Below are positions 25,921 to 38,434 of a stretch of 64,000 bases of DNA, in pieces. The position numbers were made by a program, and so were the translations under genes. The notes beneath the pieces were generated by a model, which worked only from the letters and a program-made list of their open reading frames with translations, did not search any database and was not told where the DNA came from. Within the stretch, counting starts at the first letter, position 1. Each line of letters opens with the position of its first letter. The DNA comes from Halichondria panicea (lineage: Eukaryota > Porifera > Demospongiae > Suberitida > Halichondriidae), in the NCBI RefSeq assembly GCF_963675165.1, contig NC_087382.1, positions 2,881,463 to 2,945,462 of the forward strand, written 5' to 3'.

Positions 25921-28900
25921 TATAGAGGCTTTGTTGGTCAGCAATAACTATTTTGATTTAAACAAAAAAACCTATTTTTCAGAATTAGCCATACAATACA
26001 ATATTTCACCTGTTGGTCAAATAGAGCCCAGAATATAGGCAGTGGTAACAGCATCACTAGCACTCGTAGGAACAGTCGCACATCTTCCATGAACTTCACC
26101 TGTGTGTGGGAGAATGAGATTTCTGAAGGTCCACACATCATTATTATTATATACAGGCTTACACTGTATTTAGGGACGGCATATTGTAGCCAGTGTTTCT
26201 GCTCATCATCAGATCGTCCGAGCTTACCTCTCCGATAAACTGCAGTCTGTGTGAGTAACACCCAGCATAATGATACACACACGCCCACACCATACCACAC
26301 ACACACAACGACACACATACGTCCACACCACACCACATACACTCACCCTCACCCACACCACACTGCACACACACACCCACACCACACACACACACTGACC
26401 ACTATAGAGGCGGGCACTTGCAGGTAGAGAGCAGCGTGCTCTCTCTTGGGTTTTTTGATGACATAGAACTTTGTGCCTGCTATGAAGATGACTGTGTGTG
26501 TGTGTGGGCGTGTGTGTGTGTGTGTGGGCGTGTGTGTGTGTGGGGGGGTTATAAATAAAATCAGGTTGCTACATACATACATATAAGTTAGATCAATCGT
26601 ATAACCTGAGTGTTACTCGTGCAATAATTCTTCTGTTCACTTTTCAAAACGGCACTCTTTGTTTTAAGCCACATTTGTGCAGTCAGTTATCCGTAAAGAA
26701 TCATTACGGTTATCGCGAGTAGACCTCCTGCTGTACCAGCTCCATTAATAAAGTCAAACTGAAATTTATAACATTGGATTGCTTCATTGACACCATCGAC
26801 ATCTCGACAATTATCTAAAAGAAACAGTCAATTCCATTCCTACATTCTTCTGTAACCTTGATTATAAAATTCAACCAGAAAGTGGCTAGCAGAGATATCC
26901 ATAATGCTATTGCGAACATTCCAACAGCTCGAACATATCCTGAAGTGACTGGATACCCAAACAAAGAGTATCGCTTCTTGCCATCTTCAATAGTCACTCT
27001 TAAGTCCCCCAATCAAAGTGATGTCAATGATGGCTCTCCAAGCTGCTGTAACTGGCTTATTCACTGACTTTCTATTCACAATTCCAATGACATAAGGAAA
27101 TATTATGTCGATCGCATATAGCAAAACTACTGGAGCGTACAGAAGAATGATGTAGAGCCAGAGACTATATCCCTGAAGAAAGACCATGATCTTAACTCCT
27201 TTATTAAATTGCTTGGATGCTTTGCTTGCATATCTCTTATTGCATGAGTAACCATACTATTGGCTTACGATGCAGTTCTCTGCAGTTTTAAAAGCATTCT
27301 AGCCGCGGCTATTATTCGAAAACAAGCCCAGTGCCATATTAATACGAAAAAAGTTATTAGCACAATTCAGTAAGTTTAATGGTGCTTAAATGAAATAGAG
27401 TGGCTCAGATTACTGACGGGAAAGTTAATTGATGTCTAATTGCCGGAATGTGCTCAATCATTGATCCCGCTGCTTGTATAAAGTACTCCACACATAGTAC
27501 ACCACGTGCACACACTCAGTGGCACACCACACACACACGCCCACACCACACCACACCACACACACACTCACCCAGTGATATCACCATGAGGACAGCGGGT
27601 ACACCAAAGGCCAGGGCAAAGCACTGACAAGTACCAAAACAATTCAAATCATCTGCAAGAGAAGAGAAGAGAATATCATAATAATTATAGTTCATGCACA
27701 CGGTCATGTAGGAAATCTACTTTATTGCAATGTACAGAACAATATCTACTGTGCTCAGAATTATCCCATGCAGAGCATGTGACTAATTGTATTGTATTAC
27801 ACTGTACTTAGATGTATATCAAAACCTGCATACTCACAATACTTTGTGCTAATCACTCGTGCTAATAGCTCATTAAGCTACAGCCATTGAAACAGAATGA
27901 CTTACTTATGAGCACACCATATTGTAGCACTATCAAACAGCTACTAAATACAACTTTTAGTTTGGAAATTGGACATTCCCAACACAAGTTATGAACAATT
28001 AAAGTTAGCTCTGAAAACAGGTCTGATTCTGACAAAACACCCACGCTTTCTCCCAGAAAATGGACAATTTAGGAAATAAATAAATTGCTGATCTAAGCAC
28101 ACCATATTGTAGCACTATCAAAGAGCTACTAAACGTGAATGTTCCCAATGGACCATCAAAGTTACGTGTAGCTCTGAAAACAGGTCTATGCCTTTTTCCA
28201 ACAACTTTCAGAGTGACTTACTTCTCAGCACTGGAGTGAGGAGGGTTGAGATGACACTGCCTGCATTTATAGAGAAGTAGAACATGGAGAAGAACCTTCG
28301 GAGGTTGTCTCCTTGGTCGTCTTTGAACTGGTCTCCTCCGAATGCGGACACACAGGGTTTGATACCACCAGTTCCCATGGCAATCACTATCAGGCCTATA
28401 GCAGCCAGAGCTCTGCAGGGGGTAGTGTGTGGGGAGGTAGTGTGTGTGTGGGGGGTAGGGTGTTGGGGGTAGTGTGTGTGGGGGGGGGGGGGTTAGTTTT
28501 AAACGCCTCAAATACAATAGCAAGTGCTACAGTTGATCCTACTAAAAGTTTATTTGCGTTTTGTTCGGCCCTGGAAATTATGGCTTTATTTATGCTTTAT
28601 GTGGTGGACAAGTATGCCTGGGACTTCTACATGGGAAATGCTAACTTTTAGCTGATTGAAGCTTAAAGCATATATAGATAGAGGTGCTTTTTAACAAGGA
28701 ACCCAATGGTATATTACAATACTTAGTTACACAGTCACAAAACGTATAACGTTACTACTAGCAACTTCTGTTGTGTACATTTCAGCTGGTAGCGAGAATG
28801 GTATGGCAGAGACTGACACGAGGACATTACCAACAGCGTACACCAGCGACAGCGACAGGATGGTCCTGTATAAAAAAATTGAGCACAGGGTTAGAGTATC

Positions 28901-30622
28901 ACCAAATTAGCAAATATCTCAAATTATGAACTTTAATGAAAGGAACACTATTAATTTATTAGCAGATACAGAGATGTACTCATGTACTCAGAACGCTATA
29001 CTATGCTATGGTGGCACGTACATGTATTTCCCTAGACATGAGTCAGCTATGAGTGCCCCAGCGAGTGGCAATAGATAGCAGAGCATGATGAAGGCATGGT
29101 AGATAGCAGTGGAGGAGTTCTCATCTATCTGTAGCTGCTTGACCAGGAACAACACGAGGACGGCTGTAACAGGGGTGGGGTGGGTGAGGCTTAATACACA
29201 CAACACTTATATTTATATTGAGTTGGACTTCCATGAAGTTGTCATAACTTTGTCATACTTCTGAAATTCAAAGTTTCATATACCATTGGATTCCTTGTTA
29301 AAAAGCGCTTCTATCTAAAAGTTACAGTGAGTGGATTGCAGCGCACTTGCAACAGAGAATTGCTCAACAGTAAAACCACAATAAAAGAGCATAAATGGAT
29401 CAAGTCATATGATTGACCACACAACTGCCAAACCAAATGCAAAAATTTAATAGACTTTAGTTTCAAACACCAGAGGCTATAAAAATTTTATATCTCGTTG
29501 CTACGTTTAACATAGTGCAAAGTACATAATTATAGTACCAGGACTGCTGTAGGGGGGGGCGGGTTGTGTAGAATCAATACACACACTTTTAGTTTACAAC
29601 AGATGGTTTCGATTTACAATACCAACTCGGCTATTATTATTATCCGCTAAATACACACGGTGAACTCTGACCTCTCATCCCATAGTACGAGAATCTCTCA
29701 CAGAACTCATTGCCAACGATGAAGAGGACGGAGAATGGGAAGTTGAACTTCCACCACTGCAGGAAAAATTTCAGAGATAGTTACCATGGTTACCATGTGA
29801 GCAAAATGAGGTGCCGTACATTATTTAGACTAACAGAAAACTAACTAAAAACAAGTGCAGTGGTTGTAATACAATCTGTGCATGACGGTATTAAAATGGA
29901 TTTTCTATGTCTTTGTTTTCTTATACTGGGAAATACTCTCATCCTTATTGAAACCATATAGTACAAGAGCAACATCACACACAAAGGAACACTGTTTCCA
30001 GTTTATACGCGCACGCACACACACACACGCACGCACACACACACACACGCACGCACACACACACACACACACGCACGCACGCACGCACGTACACACAACT
30101 TCCAGTCACAGTGTACGACCAGCCACAGTGTACGGCCAGCCACAGTGTATGGTGATATATACACATGCGTAGTTATCATAACAGATGCTACACAGCTAAG
30201 TAACCAGGGGCAACATAATTATGGCTGGCATTGTACACAGTCAATTCACGCTCAATATCAAACATGTAGTAGTAGACTCTGCTTACCTTGCTTGACTTCA
30301 CATCACCACTCTTTTGAGCAACCACTCCGCGATCTGAAGTGTGTGAATAAAATTATGGTAATTAAATTTTTAGCTCGTTGTGGTAGTAATTGTGGTATAC
30401 ACATCGACCGCACTGCACACACACGCCCACTCACCACTGTCATCTGGTGTTAACGTGTCATCTTCGTCTGCACAGAGAGGTATCAGTGTGTTAACATGTT
30501 GTGTGTGCAAGGTGATAAAGTTCAATTTTTACAATTATTATACAGTAAATTTAAAGACAGATCATCTACTCCTCACCATCTAGTAAGGACTTGGTCTCTT
30601 CTTTCTTCCCTTTATCATCCAT
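22096..30622 (-). CDS. SLC15 (PEPT-type) proton-coupled oligopeptide transporter
   Basis: Twenty exons in transcript order: 30577-30622, 30435-30467, 30287-30333, 29672-29756, 29022-29163, 28779-28865, 28222-28412, 27572-27652, 26400-26491, 26163-26246, 26010-26099, 25647-25813, 24726-24945, 24336-24479, 24225-24271, 24004-24153, 23627-23672, 23253-23384, 22634-22741, 22096-22359. Phases agree; 2256 nt, 751 residues. POT/PTR2 signatures: [81 protein letters not shown] and, late, [19 protein letters not shown]. Exons 13-17 encode the large extracellular loop typical of PEPT1/PEPT2. It imports di- and tripeptides with protons at the plasma membrane. The last exon ends in an acidic Ser/Gly-rich tail. 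Several donors are weak (gtcaga, gtacac). Many introns end in (CA)nG. One intron holds a decayed membrane-protein copy. Confidence 0.93.
22743..22816. repeat. (TG)37 next to SLC15 exon 19
   Basis: On the coding strand this is (CA)37 followed at once by the splice acceptor G of exon 19 (22741). Confidence 0.95.
22828..23127. mobile_element. Foldback (MITE-like) element, complete copy in SLC15 intron
   Basis: About 110-base terminal arms pair with each other. The left arm starts at ctttgaacggccataacttg and includes gaattccgttgatccaat, gaaagcttag and acctttcaaatgat. The right arm carries the reverse complement and ends aattcaagttatggccg. The centre holds catttttcggcc and accatgggctatt. A second complete copy lies at 25052-25345. 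Confidence 0.8.
25052..25345. mobile_element. Foldback (MITE-like) element, second complete copy
   Basis: Same family and centre as 22828-23127, also in an SLC15 intron. Partial or diverged copies occur near 36-195, 6020-6200, 13230-13400, 33765-33990, 37345-37465, 42870-43010 and 43370-43460. Confidence 0.78.
26700..27190 (-). pseudogene. Decayed multi-pass membrane protein fragment in an SLC15 intron
   Basis: Minus-strand frames 27187-26987, 27012-26815 and a further frame to about 26700 read as one hydrophobic protein broken by frameshifts. It has helices such as [20 protein letters not shown], then [16 protein letters not shown], a Cys loop ([10 protein letters not shown]) and a last helix ([17 protein letters not shown]). 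The order helix, Cys/Asp loop, helix ending in LYG resembles the middle of the 52-kb membrane protein (its last helix ends in MLYVG). Kinship is a guess from pattern, not alignment. Confidence 0.4.
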
Positions 30623-30901
30623 TTTAATGGCCACTCACTACAGCTAGCTAGTTAGAATGAATAGCTAGCTACCTTAGCTGTAAAGAAGTCATATGATCAA
30701 AACAACTAAGCTCCCAGTACAAGCCGCCCTCATTAGTGGTGTAGTTTGGGGATTCCCCTGAAAGAGGGGTGGGGCTGGCCTTGCAGCTTTGATGTTGGCA
30801 TATGACGTCATCAAGTCGCCCAATGACGTTATCTCGAGGTTAAAACGCGGATTGTCTCTAGAGTGTATAATTATGGTGCGTTCTAATTAGAAACGAACAC
30901 A
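30623..30901. promoter_or_regulatory. Divergent SLC15/VPS25 promoter with CRE-like site
   Basis: The 279 bases between the SLC15 and VPS25 start codons contain a perfect palindromic tgacgtca (30803-30810), the consensus CREB/ATF site, and a second half-type tgacgtt 17 bases on. Site identity is seen; activity is inferred. Confidence 0.5.
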
Positions 30902-32399
30902 ATGTCAATTAATAGTTTGTCTACAAGTCCTCTTGGCTTTGAATGGCCGTGGCAGTATGAGTTTCCACCATTCTTCACTATCCAGCCCAACAGTGACACT
31001 CGGATCAAGCAGTTGGAGGCGTGGTGTGATCTAATCCTGGCCTATTACAGAGCTAGCAAGACTTATATCATGGACCTCACAGAAGTCTCACAATCAAGTC
31101 CACTGTTTTGCAACTCAAAGATAAATCGTATCCTGAGCCATACTCACACGTACTATAGAAATAAGAACTAGCTAGACAATGTGGTTTCTCTATATGTATG
31201 GTACATGGTATACAAGTGATATGTTTCCTTAGCGTTTCAATAGGTAGGCTATCTCCAGAGGCAATACGAACTGTACTGGAAACACTGGAGTCTAAAGGTG
31301 TGTTTTGTGGAGGATATTTTGTTTACTTACTTGAAATTGGTCTTGTGCTGATGTGATCACAATCATCTACATTGTGTATGGAACACTTTACTATTAAACA
31401 CTTGTGTGTGTCCTATGTTCAGGAAATGTTGAATGGCAGGATGGTAAGAAAGACCGATGCTTGGTCATGTGGAGGACTCCTCAAGAATGGGGTCAGCTCA
31501 TCTATCAATGGGTGAGACTTGACCCTACACTATCTGTGTGTATATTGCACCATTACAGTGTAGCTATAATTGTAGTGTGTGTTCAGAGCATTATGTTAAT
31601 TAGAGGCTGAATAAGTTTGTGTGTGCCCGTTTAAAAACTTTGATGAGCATAATTATCATGTGTGATTGGGCTTGTCTAGAGCTATATACAGAATGATATC
31701 TAGTAAAAGTTATACATGACCTCCTCCTCTTTGTGTGTGTGTGTCTCCTCCTCCATGCAGGCTGAGGACAGTGGATTGAGCACCAGTGTGTGTACACTGT
31801 ATGAAATGCATTCTGGAGAAGACACCACTGATCAAGGTACAATGGTACTATAACAGACACCTTTGGGGAACAATATTTTGGCCTTTATACAGAGGTGGCC
31901 TTTGTTGAGAGGTTGTTTTGTACACAAACTGTTCATTTGGACCAGAGTGCCTGGTCGTTACATAGCAGCTGGCCTTTATTCAGAGATGGTTGTTAACAGA
32001 GGTTCCACTGTAGTGACACAGTATGTACATTACATTTATGGTTGATAGTGTTGTAACAAAAATAACCACCTCTTAGGCCTAGTTTTACCAGATGTTAGGA
32101 CAAGCACATTTGTGTTTCAAGATTAAAAATAGTCACCACTTGGTAAACATTCAGCACACTGTAAACTCCCAGTATCTGCTAAGCTATGCCGTTTATTTCA
32201 CTTGATGTACGGTCATTCTCGCTTCTCTGTACAAGTGGTTCATTGCTGTGTTGTTCCTCCCATACATGCAGAGTTCTATGGTATGGAGGTGTGGATGTTA
32301 AAGAGAGCCATACAAGCACTGTCCCGACTGGGCAAGGCAGAACTGATACCAGGAGATAATCCTGATGGCTCTGACGCAGGAGTCAAGTTCTTCTCATAG
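30902..32399 (+). CDS. VPS25: ESCRT-II subunit VPS25
   Basis: Five exons: 30902-31127, 31244-31297, 31423-31511, 31761-31836, 32272-32399 (573 nt, 190 residues), all phases consistent. VPS25 binds VPS22/VPS36 and the ESCRT-III subunit VPS20 to sort ubiquitinated cargo at endosomes. The N-terminal PPXY-like block GFEWPWQYEFPPFFTIQPN is nearly invariant in the family. Then come RIKQLEAWCDLILAYYR, SPLFCNSKI, the second winged helix with WRTPQEWGQLIYQW, and the C-terminal GVKFFS. The N-terminus is about 10 residues longer than in human. A broken copy of the last exon lies near 60862-60985. Confidence 0.96.
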
Positions 32400-33278
32400 C
32401 GAGGACATTATTGACTCTAGTCAACTCTTTTATTGAGCGTTTCTGTTTTGTTTGTTTGTACTTAACATAGTTTAGTCTGGTGCAATTGTCTTTTGAATTG
32501 ATGTCAACTTCAGTTGTTGCCTATAACAGACTTAATCCTTACTTATGGGCCCAGAGGCACAACTGTATGTATTGTTAGCATTTAACTAGCTTTATGCTTA
32601 CGCCATTAATTGTAGTTGTTCTGCAATTAACAAAAACACGCTATTAGAAGTCCACGAGAGACTGGCCAGAGAGAGAGCACGCGGTGAAGACAGAGGATCA
32701 ACTGATGAGCTAGACTCTACTTGCTGCATACAAGAAAGAAATAAGGTAGTTTTGTTTACTGTCTGTGCATGCATGGTGGCTGGTGTTTTCATTTCAAAAT
32801 TACTCCCTTATTAAAGGAAGAAAAATGTTTGGCTAAAATGTACACTGACCATGAAAACTGGGTTCCTGGAACATTATTATACGAGGCCAAAAAGATATCA
32901 GTGCCTATAATCTGATACAAATTTGTTGCTTGCATAAACAACGTCTTCGGTCTTCCACTCCTGTACTTTGAAATGTAAGGGTATAATATGTCTCACATGA
33001 CAGTTATACATATATAATTATGTGTTTTAAAGTATGTATAGTTTATTAAAACACATAATTATATATGAGTTATATGAGTTATATATGAGTCAACGGTAAA
33101 AAAAAAATATGATAAAATACTTTTTAGCAGTTAGCATTAATAATTATGTTACACAATACTCTCAGATATCTCGGTTCCATGCGATTCTTAGTGCTTGAGC
33201 TTAGCTCCTGATACTCTTGTTCATAATTATAAGGTTGCTCAATTCTTTGAGATTTGAGAGAACAATTCACCCTTGACA
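32400..33278. other. Intergenic region with a possible orphan exon and a hairpin
   Basis: Bases about 32647-32745 on the plus strand read as a charged open segment (EVHERLARERARGEDRG) flanked by ttag and gtagtt, possibly an orphan exon; weak. Bases about 33012-33066 form a near-perfect inverted repeat (ataattatgtgttttaa with ttaaaacacataattat). The 3' untranslated region of receptor A also falls here, including out-of-frame tail remnants at 33165-33278. Confidence 0.4.
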
Positions 33279-35074
33279 TTAGTAGCTCTTTTTTTTTTCC
33301 GCTAGTGGTGGTGGTTTTCTATGCTCTGTTGATAATTTGTCACCATCAATTTTTTTTACTGCTCGCGGACCATTCATTAATTGAGATTTGACTCCTCTAG
33401 GTTTTGGAGAAATAGGAGGTGGTTTTCGGAGATCTGTGTAGTCACTTTTGTCCATTCCGTCAGCGTCAATGGTGTGATAATGAATCTCTATAGCGTTGTC
33501 TTGAAGATGAGCAAAGTCCGTATTATTAGCTAGTGATGTACGTAGGGGGTGGTCTAGGGGGGGAATCTCCTCAGCACCAATGTCAACGTAACCATCCGAG
33601 TTTTCCAATACCTGAGAGGGGGTGGTAGATTCGTTGCCATGGATATCAATGGTTGTCTGGAATTGTAAAGGTTCGTTTATATCGTGAATAAGGTCAATTT
33701 CAGTTGATGGCTTTCCTGTAAATAAAAAACAACAACTTATGCATGTAGCGTTAAATAGAGTATTAAACGGCCATAACTCTAGTTCCGTTGGTCCAATAAC
33801 GTTGAGATGTTTTGAAAGAGGCCTTAGATGATATGTTAAAATCCAAAAATCTATTTTGGATTTTGGACCTGTTACAGCCCATGCCAAAAATAGGAATTAT
33901 GGCCTGTTTTAAAATTGAGATTTGAGCATACAATCTGAGCGGGCTCTTTCTAAGATCGTTGAACAGAACTCTAGTTACAGAGCAACTCTAGTGCTTTCAA
34001 AAGAAGTAGTCCTATATTTCTTACCTGAAGGCAATAAGCTAAGCTATTAGCAATTATATAGTGGGTGGAGTCCTAACAATGAAAATGTACCGCCATTATA
34101 ATCATTGGACGACTTACTCTTTGATCTCAGAACGCAGCAGGATATACAGATGAGCAAGGAGAGAAGGGCAACAAAGAATGAGGAGATGGCTACGCCCGCT
34201 ATCACCTGCAGGTAAATATTAGATGTATCAATAAAACGTGTACGGAGATTGTGCATGCATAACGCCCACACACACGCCCACACATCCTATTCACCTGCTC
34301 ACTCAAGGGGGAGGGGCCCACAATGGTAGGTGTCTCGATGTTGCCCACAGGCATAAGAATAGATCCATTGCCAGCAAACATTGATACCTGCTGAGACAAG
34401 GACAGCCCTGTACAGGGGGGGTAATCAGCATACGCATCAGGGGGTAGCACTTTAAACACTGCACTGGATTCATAGGTCGAATTAGCCTCTCCGTAGACTC
34501 CGACCTGACACCAATAATCACTCGGACCTTCTGCTCCTATTAAATCTTTTAGTGAAAGTGTTGAGATTAAATAATCTTCGTTGCTTGAGATGGTTTCATT
34601 TATTGGCATTTCAATATTACCGGAGTTGTTAGACCTTCTAAACCAACGAATAGTGTGATTGGATAGACCCCCTTGCTGGTAGAGAGCACAGATTAGTTGT
34701 TTAGGTCCAACAATGTACGGGTTACAAGAATACTGGCTCACTGGTTGGACAGTGTAGAGTAGGGGACCTTTAGTGTGCATGTGTGTGTGTGTGGGAGAAG
34801 TATTACAATGCATGAGCAATATTACGACTGTATGCAGAGATATATACGATATGTACCAATGAAAAAAATTATATACATCATTAAAAGTCATAAGCTGTGG
34901 ACACTCACTATTATCAGGAATACTTGATGGACTCTCGCTATTATCAGGAGTACTTGATGGACTCTTGCCATCATTAGGAGTACTTGATCCACTCCTACTA
35001 TTATGTTGAGCAGAAGTTACAGAGAAAAGTAGAACCAGTAGAACCGCAAAGGAAAGTGAAAAGTTGAGATCCAT
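33279..35074 (-). CDS. Ig/TM receptor A with ITAM-like tail (array copy 1)
   Basis: Exons 34909-35074, 34295-34767, 34118-34205, 33279-33715; 1164 nt, 387 residues. Exon 1: signal peptide (MDLNFSLSFAVLLVLLFSVT) and a Ser/Pro repeat (about three copies of SPSSTPDNSE) absent from the paralogues. Exon 2: one Ig-like domain (Cys in LICALYQQGG, IRWFRRS, Cys in DYWCQVGVYG), then a stalk. Exon 3: membrane helix (AISSFFVALLSLLICISCC). Exon 4: tail with GYVDIG, the tyrosine pair YHTIDADGMDKSDYTDL (YxxI-x9-YxxL, ITAM spacing) and PISPKPR (SH3 class II type). After ten A bases near 33290-33300 the frame ends early. The paralogues' YQEL segment is still present downstream out of frame, so this tail is truncated, unless the run is misread. 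Exon 2's usual CACAG acceptor is lost; AAAG in correct phase is used in this model. Confidence 0.8.
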
Positions 35075-36710
35075 ATCTTGTGCTGTGTTCAACTGGTCTA
35101 TGCTTTCAGCTATAGTTACAATTAACTGTGTTACTTTGTGTATATACGTTGCTTATACTGTTACAGTATTATGCAATTCTAAAATTTCCCATTCTCCACA
35201 CCCTAACATTCTGCACACCCAGTCAGCATATGGAGTCTACATGCAGTACAGTGTCAGCCAAGCAAAAACATATATAATACTGCATAACCTTTGTTTTGGT
35301 GCAATACCATACACACACAGATCGAGGGGGTGGGGGGTATGAATACTTGGTAGGTACATGCGAACAAGGAAATTTAGGGCGGAACATGGGGCTCAAATGG
35401 TAAACTTATAAGGTGTTTGATAACACAAATATTGGCTGTTCAAACAGCTCAACCAGGGCTTAAAATAGCTGCTGACAAGAAACTGAAGGAAGTTCAGCTC
35501 CGTCTAGTTGTATAGCACTTGTATATAGCTATGCATTCAAGGTTTACTTTAGTGTGAGCTGGCCAATGACTTTTCACACGCTTAAAATATTCTGTCACCT
35601 ACTTGGAGCTAAATTTCCTATTCTCAACCTCATTAATTAATACAACATGGAGCCCAAATTTTCACTCGCTTGGCAAAATCCTAAAAGAAACCCTGGTTCC
35701 ATTGGTAATTGTATTTCCTTGCTCCTCATATTTCACTATAATTATATTGTGCATGCAGAAGGGTTATTAGCATAATTATACACTAGCTGATAAGACATCT
35801 TCATTACTGCTATATCGGGTAATTTTCGTGGGGAAAAATATTCGTGGTTTTCGTGGTTGAAAGTCTGAACACGAATAGTTTACCCACGAATGAAGAAACC
35901 TTGCCTACCTTTACCTGCAGTGCAAGCAGCAACCAAAAAAATATTACCAAGAAATGTCTCAATATTGCTGAACCACGAATATTTTGTCCCTCGAAAATGA
36001 CCCGCTATATATACGGTATCTAGCTAGATTAACTGTATAGGTTATTATAACTCATGCAATAGGGATGTCAGCTAATACAACTCACGCCGAGGGCAAGAGT
36101 TGTATTAGCTGTACAGCACAAGAGTATGACGGACTTATTGCTGATTGTGCATGGAATAATTAATTTTCAAGGATCATTACCTATCAATTGAAAATTGCAG
36201 GATTCTACCCTACTGCATTAGGATTTGCCACAGTTTTCCAGTTTCTTATAAAAACAATGCAAGCTAATAGGTGGTGGGTGGTGCTTTAGGTTGAATCGGT
36301 CTGCATTCTGGGTAATCAATATCATCCAGGTACGTATATTGATCATACCCTGAATGATATTGATTACCTCCAGGGACGCAACAGTACTATAGTATAGTGC
36401 AACGCTTTGATGTCTGACCACACTTGAGCAATATAAAGGTAATAATTTGGTATATTTAGACTGAAAATGATAGCTTATAAGACTATATATCTCAGCTGCT
36501 AAATTTAATGCAATAAGACTAAGGACTTATAAAGCAAGCCAATTAATTTGAGGGTTGATTCCCATAATTGAGGGCAATTAACTTCAAAGGCCTTTGTTTG
36601 CATGCACAACCATACAACCATAGCAATACTCTGCCAAGAAATGAATGGATACGGCTGATAAACTGCTAAACTCAACTTACAATACCAGTCAACAGTAAAG
36701 ATAAAACAAT
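35075..36710. other. Spacer between receptors A and B with a foldback repeat
   Basis: No exon recognised. Bases about 35815-36015 are a foldback repeat: gggtaattttcgtggg at the left, ctcgaaaatgacccgctata at the right, with cgtggttttcgtggttga and ccacgaat blocks inside. Related elements lie near 59935-60145 and 61500-61745. Bases about 36307-36368 form an inverted repeat around gtaatcaatatcatccagg. Confidence 0.5.
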
Positions 36711-38434
36711 TCAGTTAGCATACACACTCTCAGAGCTAGGGCTAGCAGATAGCTCTGCTGGACATGTGTACAGTACTTCCATATAATCCTTAGTGCTTGA
36801 ACTTAGCTCCTGATACTCTTGTTCATGAGGTTGCTGAGATTGAAGCAGCGATTCATCCTTGACATTAGGAGCTCCATTTTTGTCTTTATTCTTTGGTAGT
36901 GGTAGCGGTTTTCTACGTTCTTCCGATGTTTCGCCACCACCAATTCCTTTCACTGCAAATGCTTGCTGACAATTCACTGATTGAGATGTGACTTCTCCAG
37001 GTTTGGGAGAAATAGGAGGTAGTTTTCGGAGATCTGTGTAGTCACTTTCATCCAATCCGTCAGTATCAATGGTGTGATAAATCTCTGTAGCGTTGTCTTG
37101 AAGATGAGCAGAGTCCATACTATTAGCTAGTGATGTACGTAGGGGGTGGTCTAAGGGGGAAATTCCCTCAGCACTAACGTCGACGTAATCATCCGAGTTT
37201 TCCATTTCCTGAGGGGAGGTGGTAGGTTCATTGCCATGAATATCGATGACTGTCAGCGATTGCAAAGATTTGTTTGTAAGGTTAATTTTAGTTGATAGCT
37301 TTCCTGGAAAGGAAAAACAACAACTTTTGCATGTAGCGTTAAACAGAGCATATTTGAACGGCCATAACTTTAGTTTCGTTGATCTAATAAAGTTGATTTT
37401 GAAAGCTTAGCCTTCCAGATGAAGTGTTAAAAATCAAAAGTCTATGTTTATTTTGGGCCTGTTATTGACAAAAGACTATGCATAATATTGCTGAGCTATT
37501 AGCAAGTTTAAAAATCCTAAAATGAACTTTCATTATTGATGACTTACTCTTTGATTTCAGGACGCAGCAGAATATACAGATGAGCAGGAGGAGAAGGGCA
37601 ACAAAGAATGAGGTGACGGCTGCACCCACTATCAAGACCAGTCGGAAATCCTGTAGAGAAAATGTATGTAGCAAAATAAAAGAGTGTATTGCCCACACAA
37701 ACACATACGCACACCGTACGTACCTGCTCACTCGAGGGGGAGGGGCCCACAGTGGTGGGTGTGTCGGTACTGCCCATAGTGGTAGATGTGCCGATGATGC
37801 CCAAAGGTGTAAGAATGGATCCATTGCCAACAAACATTGATACCTGCTGAGACAAGAACAGTCCTGTGCAGGGAGGGTAACCAGCGTACGCATCAGGGGG
37901 TAGCACTCTAAACACTGCACTGGGTTTATAGGTCGAATTAGCCTCTCCGTAGACTCCAGCCTGACACCAATAATCACTCGGACCTTCCGCTTCTATTGGT
38001 TGAAGTATTGAGATCAAATAATCTTCGTTGCTTGGATTAGTTTCGTTTATTATCATCTCTGTTTCAATATTACCGAAACTTCTAATCCAGCGGATGGTAT
38101 GATTGGATAGACCCCCTTGCTGGTAGAGAGCACAGACTAGTTGTATAGATCCATTACTGTGCGGGTTGCAAGAATACTGGCTCACTGGTTGGACTGTGTA
38201 GAGTAGGGGACCCTTAGTGGCTGTGTCTGTGTGGGTGCATGGAGGGGGGGGGAGGTATTTACATACGATACCTGGTCCAGTACAGAAGAGAATTTATGTG
38301 TAGCATAACTATACACACACGTAGAAAAGTTATAAGCTGTACATACATAGGCACTCACTATTGCCTTGAGCAGAAGCTATGGGGACAAGTAGAACCAGTA
38401 GAACAGCAAAGCAAAGTGAGAAGTTGAGATCCAT
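36711..38434 (-). CDS. Ig/TM receptor B with ITAM-like tail (array copy 2, intact)
   Basis: Exons 38359-38434, 37724-38226, 37548-37650, 36711-37303; 1275 nt, 424 residues, all phases consistent and no break seen. Signal peptide MDLNFSLCFAVLLVLLVPIA; Ig-like domain with Cys in LVCALYQQGG and DYWCQAGVYG; stalk with Thr/Pro repeats; helix LVLIVGAAVTSFFVALLLLL; 197-residue tail. Tail motifs in order: DDYVDVSAE, the ITAM-like pair YHTIDTDGLDESDYTDL, PISPKPG (the Arg of the SH3-type motif is replaced), EYQELSSSTKDYMEV, LYTCPAEL and a terminal VYAN. SH2-protein recruitment after tyrosine phosphorylation is inferred from the motifs. No known receptor recognised. Best reference copy of the family. 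Confidence 0.85.

Noticed and set aside
32598-32792. Possible short gene on either strand near 32.7 kb
   Set aside because: Only one charged open segment with weak splice signals; no family resemblance or neighbour exon.
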